The position numbers and the translations under genes are program-made. Shown piece after piece: positions 51,426-63,817 of a stretch of 64,000 bases of DNA. Numbering within the stretch: the first letter of the stretch is position 1; each line of letters begins with the position of its first letter. Origin of the DNA: Polyodon spathula (taxonomy: Eukaryota; Chordata; Actinopteri; Acipenseriformes; Polyodontidae); assembly GCF_017654505.1 (NCBI RefSeq), contig NC_054553.1, forward strand, positions 11,606,049 through 11,670,048, written 5' to 3'. The notes below the pieces were generated by a model that was not told the origin of the DNA, did not search any database, and worked only from the letters and a program-made list of their open reading frames with translations.

Positions 51426-53766
51426 TAAGGGATAATCAAAACAGTGGATAAGACTGCTTAGACTTGCTACAGCAGTATTTTTTTTTTTCATATTTCCACA
51501 TACTAGTAGTACTACAATGGGATGAACTAATGCATACTGATAATTCTTATCAGTACCAGACATATGTGCTGACATATTATAACTCTTGTGTAATATCTGT
51601 TCCAAATCCATTATGTTACCAATGCTGGTATTGCTGTGGTCTGCTTTCTTCATTAACGGTTTCCATTACATGGTAGGTGTTAAAACTTCATGCTGATATT
51701 GGACTCAGCTGGACTCTGTTAAACAAATGAGTGTTTAAAATGATGGCAAAATGTATTACTGTACCATTGGGGGCCAGAGTCTTAACCCATGGGGCAGAGG
51801 AACTGCTGGAAAAGATCTGCATCATTATATAGAGATAAGGACTGAGGACCGGACTCTGGTTTCCAGCTCTAGAGACCAACACATTGTCTGCTGTGCCGAA
51901 ATACCAAAACCCCTTTAGACCTGTTTTTATTTGTTTAATTTCTTTTTCACTTTTCAGCTCAAACACAGCTTGATTACACAATTTGAAGCCACCTTGGCAA
52001 ATGCAGAGAGGATACTGATTCTAAATACTAGAGTTTGATTTCCTTAGCAAGTAATAGCTGGAGCATGTCTGTTTGTATCTAGCTCACAAAGTGACATGCA
52101 GGGCAATTTTAAAGATAGCAGGAAGGTAAAATCATAGCACACTTACATGTAGCACACTTGCTGTAGTTGGAGACCTACTGTTTTTTGCATGTGGTCTGGC
52201 ACAGCTGTTTAGTATCTAAGCTTCATCTGTTTTTGTGGTAGCAAGCCAATTTCTTATGGGTGTAACTGTAACATACAATATCTCTGCCACAGCACTTATT
52301 GGCATACTGTATGAGTGAGCGTGTGAAGAAAGAAAGAACACAGACTGAAGCAGTTCTGTCCTGAAGTTGGAGCTCAGCTGTTCACACTGTCGCTGGCCTT
52401 CAAAGCTCTCCATTCTGAGATCATCAGCATTTCTGAACTGGATGATAATCCACGCAAACTAAACCAAGACTGTGATCCATACTTGTAAATCTCTGTATTA
52501 AACAGTCCTGCATTGTTATTAAATCTAATTATGAGAGAGAGGCAGACAGAAGGCTTCTCGTTTTCCCCCACAAGCTCTTGTGACAATTTTATTCATGAAC
52601 AAAACAGCAATACTAACAGTAGTGACACAGAGACTGATGAATCGAGTTGCCACCATCTATGCATTTTCCACAAAGTTAAATGTGAGATCTACAAAGTAAA
52701 AGTAGAACACATTAGCATTTACTGTGCTATAGCTGTGTGTACTTTCACATAAGCAATTTTGCATCTGCTGAGTGTAGACACTGAGTTTAGCTCTTGTAAT
52801 ACCACAGACTGGGAGCGCTGCTTCGGTTCAGGCTTGACATAAATAGTGAAAGTTACTGGCCTGAGCAGGTAGTTTTTTGGTCGTCAGTCTGATCAAGTCA
52901 TCAGTATATTGTATCATAACTGTTTGCTCTTGAACAATTCAACAAAGTTTCCAATGTCAAGAGCAAGTGTGGGAAAATATTAACTATGACTTTTGCTGAT
53001 TTCTTTTTTTTTAACCCAGATTTATAGGAAGCCCTTGTTATAATAGAGCAGTTTGGGTTTGCAATGAAGTCCAGATGATGGCCATGCTTTAAGGTTGCTT
53101 AAGTATAATCTGGTTCTGGGTTGAGATTACACTGGCTATAAAATGTTACAAAAAAGAAAAGTGGGCAGTGGAGAATTGGAGAGCTGGAGAGTGGAGGCTT
53201 GTATTATGACCCACAGATGGGCTGTCAATGTGAAGTCTAAAATACAGTGATAAAGCTTTTATTTTTGAGCAAGAAATTATTGCCTTATTGAGGTTAGGTT
53301 GTATTTATTTGTTGTGTATGTAGAATTTAGTTTATTTATTAAATAATTTATTTATTTAAATCATTCAACCAGAATAGAGTTCTAAAAATATTTCTGAACT
53401 CCTTAGTTTGTTGGATTTTGGAAATTTGGCATCCACATTATTAAATCTATAAATGGCTTCTCTGGGACAGGTTATTTTATTTTGTTCCAGAGTGAAGTTT
53501 CTACACTTTCCTTCTAAAAAGCCAAACCATTAATATAACTGAGCACACATATAGGCGTGCTGATGCTAAAGCTGCTCCATAACATAGTCAATATTGCAAC
53601 CCTGTTGTACAATATTAAAATAGTTTCCTGATTTCAATGTACCTGTTGACTTTGGTATCAAAATCAATGTATTTATTCCAAACTTTTAATTTTTTTTTTT
53701 TTTTTTACATTTTGGTTTCTTAGGAAAATCTGTCAGGTTTTAGATGGTAATTGATAACACATCTTT
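51426..53766. other. Intergenic DNA
   Basis: No gene recognised. Poly(T) runs near 51478 and 53691. Confidence 0.5.
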
Positions 53767-53771
53767 GCCAC

Positions 53772-54210
53772 TGTGGCAGGCTGGCGAGTAGATAGAGGCC
53801 CAGAGACAGTCTGTAGTTCACAATAATAAAACTATAACTATTCAAAAATAACTATTTTATTATAAATAAACACAAAATAAACATGCACAAGGGCAAAATA
53901 AAGGGATTTAAACACAAATAAAGCAATACAAAAACAAAACTTGCAAAAATAAGGTTTCCAGGCTGGGCAATGCCTTCACTGGATTCACAAATACAAAAAC
54001 CCACAAACACCAACCTGCTTCCTCAGCTCCCTCTTCCCAAATGAGAAGCAGAGACCTCCTTTTATGTCAGGTGGCTGGGCGCTGAATGATTGTTAATTAA
54101 CCTAATCAACTAATCAACCCCAGCCACCTAAACATAATAAACCCAGGCAGGTAGGGGAAATTAACCCCATCCCTGCCAATTTAAAAAGGGCAGAGCTTTG
54201 CTCTGCCACA
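53772..54210 (-). mobile_element. Solo LTR, family 2
   Basis: A 439-bp unit, TGTGGCAGGC to CTCTGCCACA, with GCCAC on both sides (53767-53771 and 54211-54215). The perfect 5-bp duplication and TG...CA ends support LTR integration. The interior differs from family 1. A 5-bp duplication with an ~8-bp inverted end could also suit some DNA elements, so LTR is favoured, not proven. Confidence 0.8.
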
Positions 54211-54215
54211 GCCAC

Positions 54216-55734
54216 ATTGATTGAAGTGACTTTACAATGCCTGGACACTTTATTAGGACCTGTTTCTTTGGTTGGGACACAGAGGATCAGGAGGATGAAT
54301 ATATGGTTTAAGTTCAGTCCAAATATGTTCAATTGGATTGGGATTATGGGTGTCATGAAAGATGCCTGAATTGAAAGAATTTCAAAGGGATGAGGTATGT
54401 GTTTTTATTTGAAAATAAAGACCTTTCAAGGAAGATCTTCTTACAGGTTACTTATTATATTGTATTCTTTTTATGGAGCAAAATCTGGAGCCGACAGACA
54501 AGTGGGTATTTTTAAAAGGCAAACGATTCATACAACCTGAAGAGAACAAGAAAAGAATAGTCAGGTATTAAGAGATACATTTTTTAAATGGTCTTGTCTG
54601 TCTGCAGTGTTTTGATTAGCCTTTGGTTTCAACTCTGACCAATAGAAATTGCCACACATTTTCTTGTAATAAACTCAAGTTTGGAAAAGGCCTTTATATA
54701 CCATTGGATGACTGTTAACACAAATGAACTGTAAGTCACTTCTCTTCCCTTCATTAACCTTGTATATTGAAGCAATCCATTGCTAGGTGTTAACAAACCA
54801 ATTATATAAGTTGTGGTTATGGATGAATTGCTGTTACCACAACAACATCATTCATGTGGGCTTTAGGAACATTTAAAGAGTGTGTGTGAGTATTTATAGT
54901 GATGTCATAGCCCAAAGAGTAAAGAAATCCAATATTTCCAGCTGGGCCAAGGCATGTAGATTTATATAACGGTATCATTAATTAAGTGAGAGGGAGTGAA
55001 GGCAGTTTAGGCAAAAATGTTGTTTTAAAGAGCCGACATCATCCAGGGCACACTAAAAGAAAATGAGGAACTAGGCAGGGACTTGGCGCAGGTTGTGTGT
55101 GGTTGATCACGCATGCTGTCATTCCGTGCAGTGTGAGAAATGCTGTGACAAACTTGGTTTCATGGGTGTACAGCACCATATCAGCTTAGGCCATAGACTA
55201 AGGCATTAGAACATCTCTACAGCCTACATTATTTTGGCTGGGGCTATGGCGTTTCCGGTGCTGTGGTCTACGTTGGTACTACTGAGCATCTTGCTATGGC
55301 AGGCTAACTTGTAAAGTTAAGAAATCTGGGGCCTAGGTATCTGGGGCCTGTTTCGCAAAACTTTTCTAAAGTTAGAAGCTGGAAGGCTGCTAAATCAAGA
55401 CAGAGAACAAGTAACAAACTAAACTAAACAAAACTAAGTTTGTGTAGTGACGAGTTTTAAAACAAATCTAGCAAATACAAATCATACTGAAATGTCTGAT
55501 TTGAAACAATGTAAATATGGTAAGTAACATGTACTGGCATGTACTGTACATAAAAGTCCCAAAAAAGGGTTCCAATGCCTGAGTGGTCAAGTTTAGTGGT
55601 TTATTAGGATTGTGTTGCATTGCACACACATTTGACAGGTGAACAATTACTGTATAATGGAGGGAGCATGTTAGGATAAGTTAGCTCCCTTCTAGGTATG
55701 CAGGAATATTGTTATCATTGTTTTCTCCAGATAG
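54216..55734. other. Intergenic DNA
   Basis: No gene recognised. CACTTTATTAGGACCTG at 54248-54264 may be the edge of an old dispersed repeat, shared with 40046-40063. Confidence 0.5.
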
Positions 55735-55742
55735 GATTCTCT

Positions 55743-57087
55743 CAGGGCTGGATTAAAGGACATGGGGGCCATACCCTAAACCATATTTTTGGGGCCCTAT
55801 GCATCGTGATTGGTGTTATTGGCATAATGGTTAATACAGCCTGCGTTGGGCACAGAGAGTGTAAGTGGAGTGGGTTGAGTGAATTGTATATGGAGCGGGG
55901 GAGCGGAGCGGGGTAGTTGCTGGAGCAGAGCTGACATTTCCAGCCCGCTCTTTCATAGCACTGAGAAGAACTGAGCACGGTTTTATTTTTCTTAAATACA
56001 TGTTCGGCCATGGAATTTGCACAACAAATTCAAACGAAGAAGGTGACAAATACAAATGCAGTCACTGTACAGTGTTTTCCATCATGCCTGTGCACTGTAA
56101 CCATTCATTTTCCAGTTTGAAACCAAAATTAGGCACTTTGTCATCAGTGTGGCCATCTGTCTGCAGTTATTACATAGCCTATATTGTTCTTATACAAACA
56201 AACCCAGTATAAAGTTAATTGGATACGAATCATATGCTAAGTTTGAAATATGTGAGTGCACTGAACACAACATTGTAGGAACCTATTAAAAACCTGTTAA
56301 TTTTTTTCAGTGCCAATCAATAATTATGTGAAAACGTCTTCAAATTTAATTCGATAACTTATCTGAACACTTTGTGTTGGCTTTTTTCTTTGCTGATCAT
56401 AGCTGGGCATGAGGTTTGTTAAACTGTGTATTGCCTTGTACCATATGAAAGAAATCACATGCCAGTGATAATAACTAAATCTCACTTGTTAATGATCATT
56501 TTAATTTACATTCAAACATCACTATGGATCACAGACATAAAACAAAGCTTCAGTCCCAGGCAGTAAAGTACAAAAACTTTATATATAAATTCCTTCTACA
56601 GACCAGTAATAGTAGCATTGCATTCAATAGAAAAAACAAACAAACAATGTAGTTTAACAGAAAAAGGGAATAACTTTTCTTCCTTTACTTCTTGTGGTTT
56701 TTTTTTTGTAGAGAGAGAAACAAACCCTATGGACTTAAACCGTTCTTGCCGGCTGCAGACATCCACATTTGAATTTCCTTCAGCCACCCACATTGTACAT
56801 GTTTACTTTTACCTGCCTTTTTTCCTAAAATTCCAACAAACCAATGAAAAAAGAAAAATTCTAAAATGTAGAGGCATGCTGTGCACATTTAAGACAGGGC
56901 AGGTTTTTAAATTGGCCCTAACACTGAAATACATTTATTAGAACAAAATTAACCAAATGCAAGCTTCTGTGCTCCTCTGTTCCTGTGTGCGTGAGCCTGT
57001 CCGCCTGCATGCAGTTTTTGTAAAATGTGCCAAACAAACGGCGACCTCGCAGGGGTCCAGTTCTGAGTATAGGTTAATCCAGCCCTG
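55743..57087. mobile_element. hAT DNA transposon, non-autonomous, with 8-bp duplication
   Basis: A 1345-bp unit with a perfect 14-bp terminal inverted repeat, CAGGGCTGGATTAA at 55743 and TTAATCCAGCCCTG ending 57087. GATTCTCT flanks both sides (55735-55742 and 57088-57095). An 8-bp duplication and a CAGGG-type end define hAT elements. Inside, open frames such as 56618-56941 (+, 107 codons) show no dimerisation or RNase H-like motif I recognise. A short CSHC-type run at about 56050 could be a trace of a BED finger but is weak. Confidence 0.92.
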
Positions 57088-57095
57088 GATTCTCT

Positions 57096-58869
57096 GATGT
57101 TCTTTGGATCAGTGTTTTCAACATGTTTGCATCCAGGGTCTGGCTCAGTGTATTCCTAAAACTGTCACACCACTTGTAAGACAAGGACTGCTGCAATGTA
57201 AACACTATTGGATTTTATTTTATTTTATTTTATTTGTTTTGGTATTATCCTTTGCTGGGGAACCACACATTTTTGCATATATCTGGAGAACCGCTTTTCC
57301 TTTTTTTCATGAAATTTGTTATTAACATTATTTTGCATAAGTTATTGAGAATATCAGATTCTGGGCATATGTGGGGGTGTCTGTCCATCTGTCCGTGCAC
57401 CCGTCCATCTGTATGTCACACTAAAATAAATAATGTAGAGCGTTACAATTCTTCAAGCTCTTTAACTCAACCCGAGTGTGAATTGAGCTTGAGGCTCACT
57501 GGCAGCACTGCTGAAGAAGGAAGGGCCCGTCTTCAGAGCGCAGTGCACCCATAAAGACCTCCCTGATGTCGCAAGTGTCTACCGAAAGCCATAACAGTAA
57601 TACAGTATTGCGAAATGTCACATTTTCCCATTTTTGTCAGTTTTTCGTTAAGTAAATGGAAAACGACAAAGTGGCATGAAATGCAATATGTTAATGGAAC
57701 ATTATTCAGTAGCTTTTATTTGACTTTATGAAGCAAGATTAGTTCATTCTCTCAGGTGTCGCAAAACGTATGCACATGGCAAGTGACCCAAATGCTCTGA
57801 GTAATTGTGTGCTGCATTTACCTTGAAATAAAACAGAATCAAGGACCTAGGAAATTGAAAACAGAGTCATACTTGAGGAATGGAGTAGCCAGATGCAATC
57901 ACAAGACAGAGCAGCCTAAACATACTCAATGCAGCGTTTATTATTGCCTGTGTGGCAGCCGAGGCTTTTAACAATGAGGAAGTGTGTGTGACATGCGGTT
58001 TGGTATTTAAGACACAAGCGGTATGTGTAACATTTAAGGAAGGCAAACTCAAATCGTAAACTTATTACGGGTTCTCATAATTTTTCAAATTAGCTGACAG
58101 TGTGTGGTTGCTTTGTAGTGGCAGTATATGGGCAATCATGCAATAATATTTGTCATCCGTGACTAAACATGGTACAAAGACCCGATCAATATTCTAATTA
58201 TTTAACATCAATTCTCTTCTCAGCTCTGCAAAGTGTCTCACCCTAATTTGAACCAGATGAGGTATATCATGTCATACTTGGAGGCAAACCAATCAAACAG
58301 GACAAAAGTGGGTGGGTACCCTTTTCCTTTTGTGTTTAAAGAAACTCTAGGAAAATATTTCTAAGGGGACATTCTAGTAAAATGCACAAAGGGTTTGGAA
58401 CAGATGTTCCGTGCACTGAGGGACCCACTAAGCTCTGGTTATAGTGCAGCAATTATTATTAAGGTTTGTTTCCATATATTCAATGTGCTTATGTATTGCT
58501 TGCACTGTGAAAGAACATGTTCCAGAAATGCATTTTAATTAGAGGTGTTCTGAACTTTTTATGGCTAGCTGGAACAGATGAAATATCCACTCTTGTGAGA
58601 GATCAGCCAGCAAGCAAAGTCATGGTATGAAATCTTTTTGAACAGGTACAGAGAACATTCGAGCTTGGATCATAACAGTTAAGGCTCTTGGGCAGGGTTG
58701 GCACTCACCCCAAGTCAGAAGCAGCTTCAAGCTCTGTTGAGAAGCCAAAAGATTCCTTGAGTACCAACAGCCCTATAAACCCTTCTGTCATCATTGCCAA
58801 AGCAGTATATACAGAATATTAGGATTCCAGTCAGAACTATGACCCCTATTGGCTTGGGCTTACTTATGT
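57096..58869. other. Intergenic DNA
   Basis: No gene recognised. A (TTTTA)n stretch lies at about 57213-57236, and a short run of TCTGTCCATCTGTCCGTGCA-type units at about 57378-57412. Confidence 0.5.
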
Positions 58870-59022
58870 CATGTTAAAGGTTAAGGTAACGTCAACCACA
58901 TTGCAACGTTATGTCAGGTTAAAGGTTAAGGTCACGTCAGCCACATTGCAACGTTATTTCAGGTTAAATGTTAAGGTCACGTCAACCACATTGCAACGTT
59001 ATGTCTGGTTAAAGGTTAAGTT
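58870..59022 (+). repeat. 45-bp tandem repeat, about 3.4 copies
   Basis: Units share GGTTAAGGTCACGTCAACCA and CATTGCAACGTTAT. Because 45 is a multiple of three, one plus frame stays open (58871-59101), repeating a 15-residue unit with KVKVTSTTLQRY. No start context or homology supports a real gene. Confidence 0.9.
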
Positions 59023-59280
59023 TACCTTTGCTTGTTGTGGTGTTTTCTGGTTTGCCTGCTTTTACAACATTGTTATTTCTCTGTCTATTGGTATACAATG
59101 AATAAAATACAACAAACTTACAGAAACAGCAAAAATACTGCAACTGCACATAAATAGCTGCCTCATATTGATGTTTTGCACAGACATGACATAGTTGATA
59201 AGGTATTTTAGCTTGGGATCCTGACATACACCTCCACCAAGTATTGAGATAGAGAAAAAAAGGCAGAGCAAATGAGCGGA
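59023..59280. other. Spacer between tandem repeats
   Basis: Nothing recognised. Confidence 0.5.
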
Positions 59281-59416
59281 TGTTTTACCCCACTCACTGT
59301 GGTATTGTGATATACCTGAATAGATCACTAACGTTTTACCCCACTCACTGCAGTATCATGGTATACCTGACTAGATCACTGATGTTTTACCCCACTCACT
59401 GTGGTATCGTGGTAGC
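59281..59416 (+). repeat. 51-bp tandem repeat, 2.7 copies
   Basis: GTTTTACCCCACTCACTG recurs at 59282, 59333 and 59384, exactly 51 bp apart. Confidence 0.92.
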
Positions 59417-61365
59417 CCTTACTTGTCTTTGAACTTGCCTTACGCTAGGGGAATCCTCAGTGCTGGGACTGATCAGACACTTCCAGAAGACATTTTATAG
59501 ATTGTAGGTGGTGGCAGTAAGAGGTCACGTTGTGACATGACCTGAATGGAATGAGCAAAGCTGTTCAGCTCAAAGCCAGGTAAAGGCTGATCTAGAGAAA
59601 AATGGTAATAACGTAATATGAGGACAACATAACCCAGAACCACTCAGATTAATTGCATGATAAAGTAGCAAGGGGCATGTAAAACATACAAATACAAAAT
59701 TAAATGTCATATTAATTAAATCTTTGGTGGCGGGAAAAACATAATTACTGTCAGTGCTTACATCTCAATAAAGTTATGGATATTTCAATAAGGCTGATGT
59801 TTTGTACATGTTTTTAAAGAGATGATGACTAAATGGAAAAAAAATAGGCTAGTTTGAATTAGGGTTTTTAAAAAAAAGATTTCCCAAAGGAAACCCCAAC
59901 TGAAATGAAACATCTAACTTCCTTTGATTTTTATAGCTGGGTGTTAAGGAGACACAGGGAGGTATGGGCCTGCCAAGGGCTGCACAGTGAGTCTGGGAGT
60001 CAGTCAGTAGCTGAGTTGAGGTTGGGTTCAACCCAGAACCTCCTTAGTTTTATTATATGCCCATCTAAAACCTCAAATGGCCTCTTGGCCTAAAGAGGTA
60101 GCACATGATTGTGTCATAACATGTTCCAGGTCCTATAAAAAGAATTGCAGGAAAAGAACCTGCTTGACAATCTGTTTCGAAATCCCCAGCATCATATTTT
60201 CAAATACAGTTTTGGCACCAGGTTTCAAGACGTGTAGATAATGCCCAACAGTTCAGTTTCACACAACAAATCAACTTCTCCGAGTCTGTTTATATCATTC
60301 TGTAGGCTTCTGCACTATGAAATATCAATGGCGTGTCAATGGCCCTTTTTAGTTTTTATAGAATATCTAGTGTAAGAAATCCCTAGCATTACATCTGGTA
60401 GATATGTTTACAGTAACATTTCTGTGTATACCGGACATACTGTAACCGGACAAATATGCAGCCTTGGTTACATTCCTTGCAAAAACATCATGGAACACTA
60501 TACAGAAAACTATAATGAACAACTCCCAACTAATTAGTTCAGGTAAATAACAAACTGCCAGAGTAATGTTGACCTGCATTATCGTGTGTAAACAAACTAA
60601 ATCAAATTAAAATGAATGCAACTTACCTTTGTGTCATGCATGTAAAGATGTGCTTTACAGATGAGCAGCACGATGTGCTTTACAGATGAGCAGATCAAAG
60701 AACTGCACAGCAGAGTCAACTCCAGCTTTAGTGTGTCTGCACTGAAGAAAAACTCAATTATATAAAATTTAGTGTTAGTTTTTAGTGTATACAGAACAGG
60801 AAGAGAACCTGCATGAACTGCTCCCAGAGTTTGCATACTCACTGGGCTTTTTGCATCCTCTGTATCAGACTAAACATATAAGATTGATGGGTGAGTTGAG
60901 TTAATCGCTGCTACAGATGACATGTAATGTATCATTTATTTTTCAATAAAAATTAATGTTATACACAATTAGACTTAAAATCAAATGAGTTTCACTCTCT
61001 TACAGTTAGTTAGTTACTGGTGATGCAAAAATTCCTTGTTGTTATGAAGCATGCTGAACTCACACTTTAAAAATAAGTTTGTAATGAAAAACAACAATAG
61101 AGCAAGAATGGGAAACAAAATAACATAACAGGAATGAATTAGAGTTACTTACTTTCATACAACCTATTCCACCTACATTTAACCCCAGCATGACGCTCAC
61201 AGCAGGCAGAAGCAGGCGAGCTGTTTTTCCATCTGTCACTCAGTGATATCCTTGATATTTAAACTGGGAAGTTAATAATTTATACCAAATTATTTCACAG
61301 TTTTTTTATTTTTTATTTTTAATTAAAAACAAACAAAATTTATTTTGTCACAAATATATATAACA

Positions 61366-61369
<4 letters not shown>
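59417..61369. other. Intergenic DNA
   Basis: No gene recognised. A 24-bp duplication (GATGTGCTTTACAGATGAGC) lies at 60647-60690. Confidence 0.5.
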
Positions 61370-61424
<55 letters not shown>

Positions 61425-61428
61425 ATAT
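61370..61428. repeat. (TA)n microsatellite
   Basis: About 59 bp of TA with one TTA interruption. Confidence 0.95.
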
Positions 61429-61596
61429 AGATATACATGGGTAATTCTGTAGACATTCACATGTAGGTCGTTTAACGCACAGTCAAATTGCGTTCCGAAC
61501 ATCTCCAAAGGCTTGACATTTTCAGTTTCGTGTCACTTTGAAAGTCTATAAAACAGTAACTGCAGCGGGCAGATAGTTTTCACCCTGTTTGTATGT

Positions 61597-61641
61597 GTGT
61601 GTGGGGTGCGTGCGTGCGTGCGTGCGTGTGTGCGTGCGTGC

Positions 61642-61697
<56 letters not shown>
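61597..61697. repeat. Compound (TGCG)n(TG)n(TA)n microsatellite
   Basis: GTGCGTGCG units grade into GT and then TA repeats, about 100 bp in all. Confidence 0.95.
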
Positions 61698-61704
<7 letters not shown>

Positions 61705-62692
61705 CACTGCATTTCTAAGCCTCTCTAAAACAGTTTAAATAGTCATAAACTTAAAACTTGGCTCAAATAGGCTTTAAAAACACATTTCATAAATCTTACC
61801 TGTTTTGCACTTCCGTTTGCTACATTACTCTCAAATGTGGAAATAGGCCTACATGTTACAGCAAATATGTGTTTTCTGTTCAAAACATGATTTCTTGTAC
61901 TACTTAAAGTTAAAGGATGTTCTCAGTTGCTATGCCTTATTTCCAGTCCACCTGCTACACTTCCTGGGTCATTTCACATCAGCAGTTTTCTGGATCAAAG
62001 CATGTTACTGGCTGAAAGCATATCATTGCTTTTTTCTTTTTTTTTTTATTCCTGCCATTGTAGTTTCTTCGCAATAAACAAAGTGGTGGCAAATGACACA
62101 TTTTCATAAAGTAATAACATTACTGAGGTTTACTGATGCTTTTTTTTTTTTTTTTGCTAGCTGTGCACGCAAGTGATAACTGTCAAATTTAACCTAAAAT
62201 TTAATCTTCAAAAAATAAATGTGGAAAAGGGGGCATTGTACATAGAAAAAACACCATTTTGGTTTTCGTTTATTACTCTCCTCATAACAGAAAATAGCAC
62301 CACAAAAAAACAAAATGCTGATCACTATACGTAACATTTACAAGTTTGACGAGTGTTTGGAAAGTGTGAAGCATTTTCAAGTACAGTAAATGCATCTGTA
62401 TCCCCCGATTCTGAGTCACTTGCCAAATCTGTATTATGGCAAAACCAAAAACGCTTGTTAGGGGACACAAATTCCCTGTAGATAGCGGTGACCTTTCAAT
62501 CTTTCGTATCAGCAATTTCAGCTTTTGTAATGAAGGACAGCTGATGCTCAATTGGCCAAAAGGAAGGCACTTTCGGGCCGGATTGGGACCGCGGGCCTCC
62601 ATTTGAAGAACACTAGTGCAACACAATTGAAATTTCCGATGGTCTGTGATGTAATAGGAGCAGGTTCCATAAATTCTGCTCAGAGGGGTTTG
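61698..62692. other. Intergenic DNA
   Basis: No gene supported. The open frame at 62282-62758 (-, 158 codons) includes a GGGCCGGATTGGGACCGCGG block (62575-62594), which I remember as a common terminal sequence of hAT-type repeats, so it is more likely repeat than gene. Confidence 0.45.
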
Positions 62693-63007
62693 ATCCCTTA
62701 TGGAAAAAACATATATTTTTAATATATGGTAGAAAAGTATGATCCTTATATTTTTCATCTATAGGCATCGGCCCCTTTATATACTGGTACATGTATTTAA
62801 AATATATTTTAGTCTGTAATCCATATATTTAAATATATGGTGAACCATATATTTTCAACATATAAAATAAATATATGGATTACAGACTGAAATATATTTT
62901 ATTAAAAAAAAATTATATAAAAAAGGGGCCAATTCTCATATATGAAAAGTAAAAGGATCATACTTTTCTACCATACGTTAAAAATATATGTTTGTTCCAT
63001 AAGGGAT
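62693..63007. mobile_element. Long AT-rich fold-back element (MITE-like), ~315 bp
   Basis: Almost wholly self-complementary. ATCCCTTATGGAAAAAACAT at 62693 pairs with ATGTTTGTTCCATAAGGGAT ending 63007; GGTAGAAAAGTATGATCCTT pairs with AAGGATCATACTTTTCTACC; inner CTGTAATCCATATATTTAAA pairs with the block ending ATATATGGATTACAG near 62886. The centre is near 62850. No coding capacity. Confidence 0.92.
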
Positions 63008-63705
63008 ATGAGTATAAGATGTTTTTATCCTTCAATCCCTGGTTTTTCAGTTATGCATGGTGTCACAGATACCTGCAGTAGTACTTTTGTTTCACAATGT
63101 TGATGGCTAGAGGAGTTCCTTGCGCTAGTAGGAACATGCTGACCTACTAAGTTGTAAATCCCCTATTATATATTCTGCCAGTCTTCTGACAAATGATGTC
63201 ATTATTTCATATAGAAACCGACATAATGTGAAAAGAACACATCTGTCAAACAACCATTTATCATTCCCACTGTTAGCTGACAGATTTTTTTTTCTAAACT
63301 CCAAATGTGTCAATAGGTTCATGCTGGAAAGAATGATGTGAAGTGATGTAAGCTATAAAGAGAAATTAGGAATCTAATTGTAGAAAGCTCAGACAATCAG
63401 CCCCCTTACCCTCCCAACAGGCTAAGAGGTTTGAGAGTGCTAGTAATTGCGTTTCTCCAGCCTTCTCTCACCTCCACACCACAGCTGCTGAATTCCTGGT
63501 GTAAGTCCTGGTGTGGCTCTCTTAACATCTTTCTTTATTCCATCTTTATTGCATCTTGGTCAACTGCAGCTAATTAGTGCAATAGATGAGACTCTGGTGT
63601 TTCAGTCATCACTCTGAATTCGAAGTTAAAGCACCCTTGTAGCCTCAAAAGGGCTCTAAAACATGTCCTCACTCAGCAGGTACACCAGAGTGTAACCATT
63701 AACCA
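63008..63705. other. Intergenic DNA
   Basis: Nothing recognised. Confidence 0.5.
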
Positions 63706-63817
63706 GTCCCCCAGCAACACTCTGCCCCTAGTGGATGTAAGAAATACAGCAGTAAGAAACAGCACATAGATATGAATGTGTTATTTCTTACATGCACTAG
63801 GGCTGTTGCAGGGGGAC
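63706..63817. repeat. Inverted repeat able to form a ~112-nt hairpin
   Basis: Left arm GTCCCCCAGCAACA...CCTAGTGGATGTAAGAAATA (63706-63746) and right arm TATTTCTTACATGCACTAGG...GTTGCAGGGGGAC (63782-63817). The arms match except for a 5-nt insertion and a few bases; the loop is about 35 nt. Could be a small MITE remnant or a transcribed hairpin. Confidence 0.8.

Noticed and set aside
62282..62758. 158-codon minus-strand ORF as a host gene
   Set aside because: No recognisable domain; it overlaps a hAT-like GC block and the left arm of the fold-back element.
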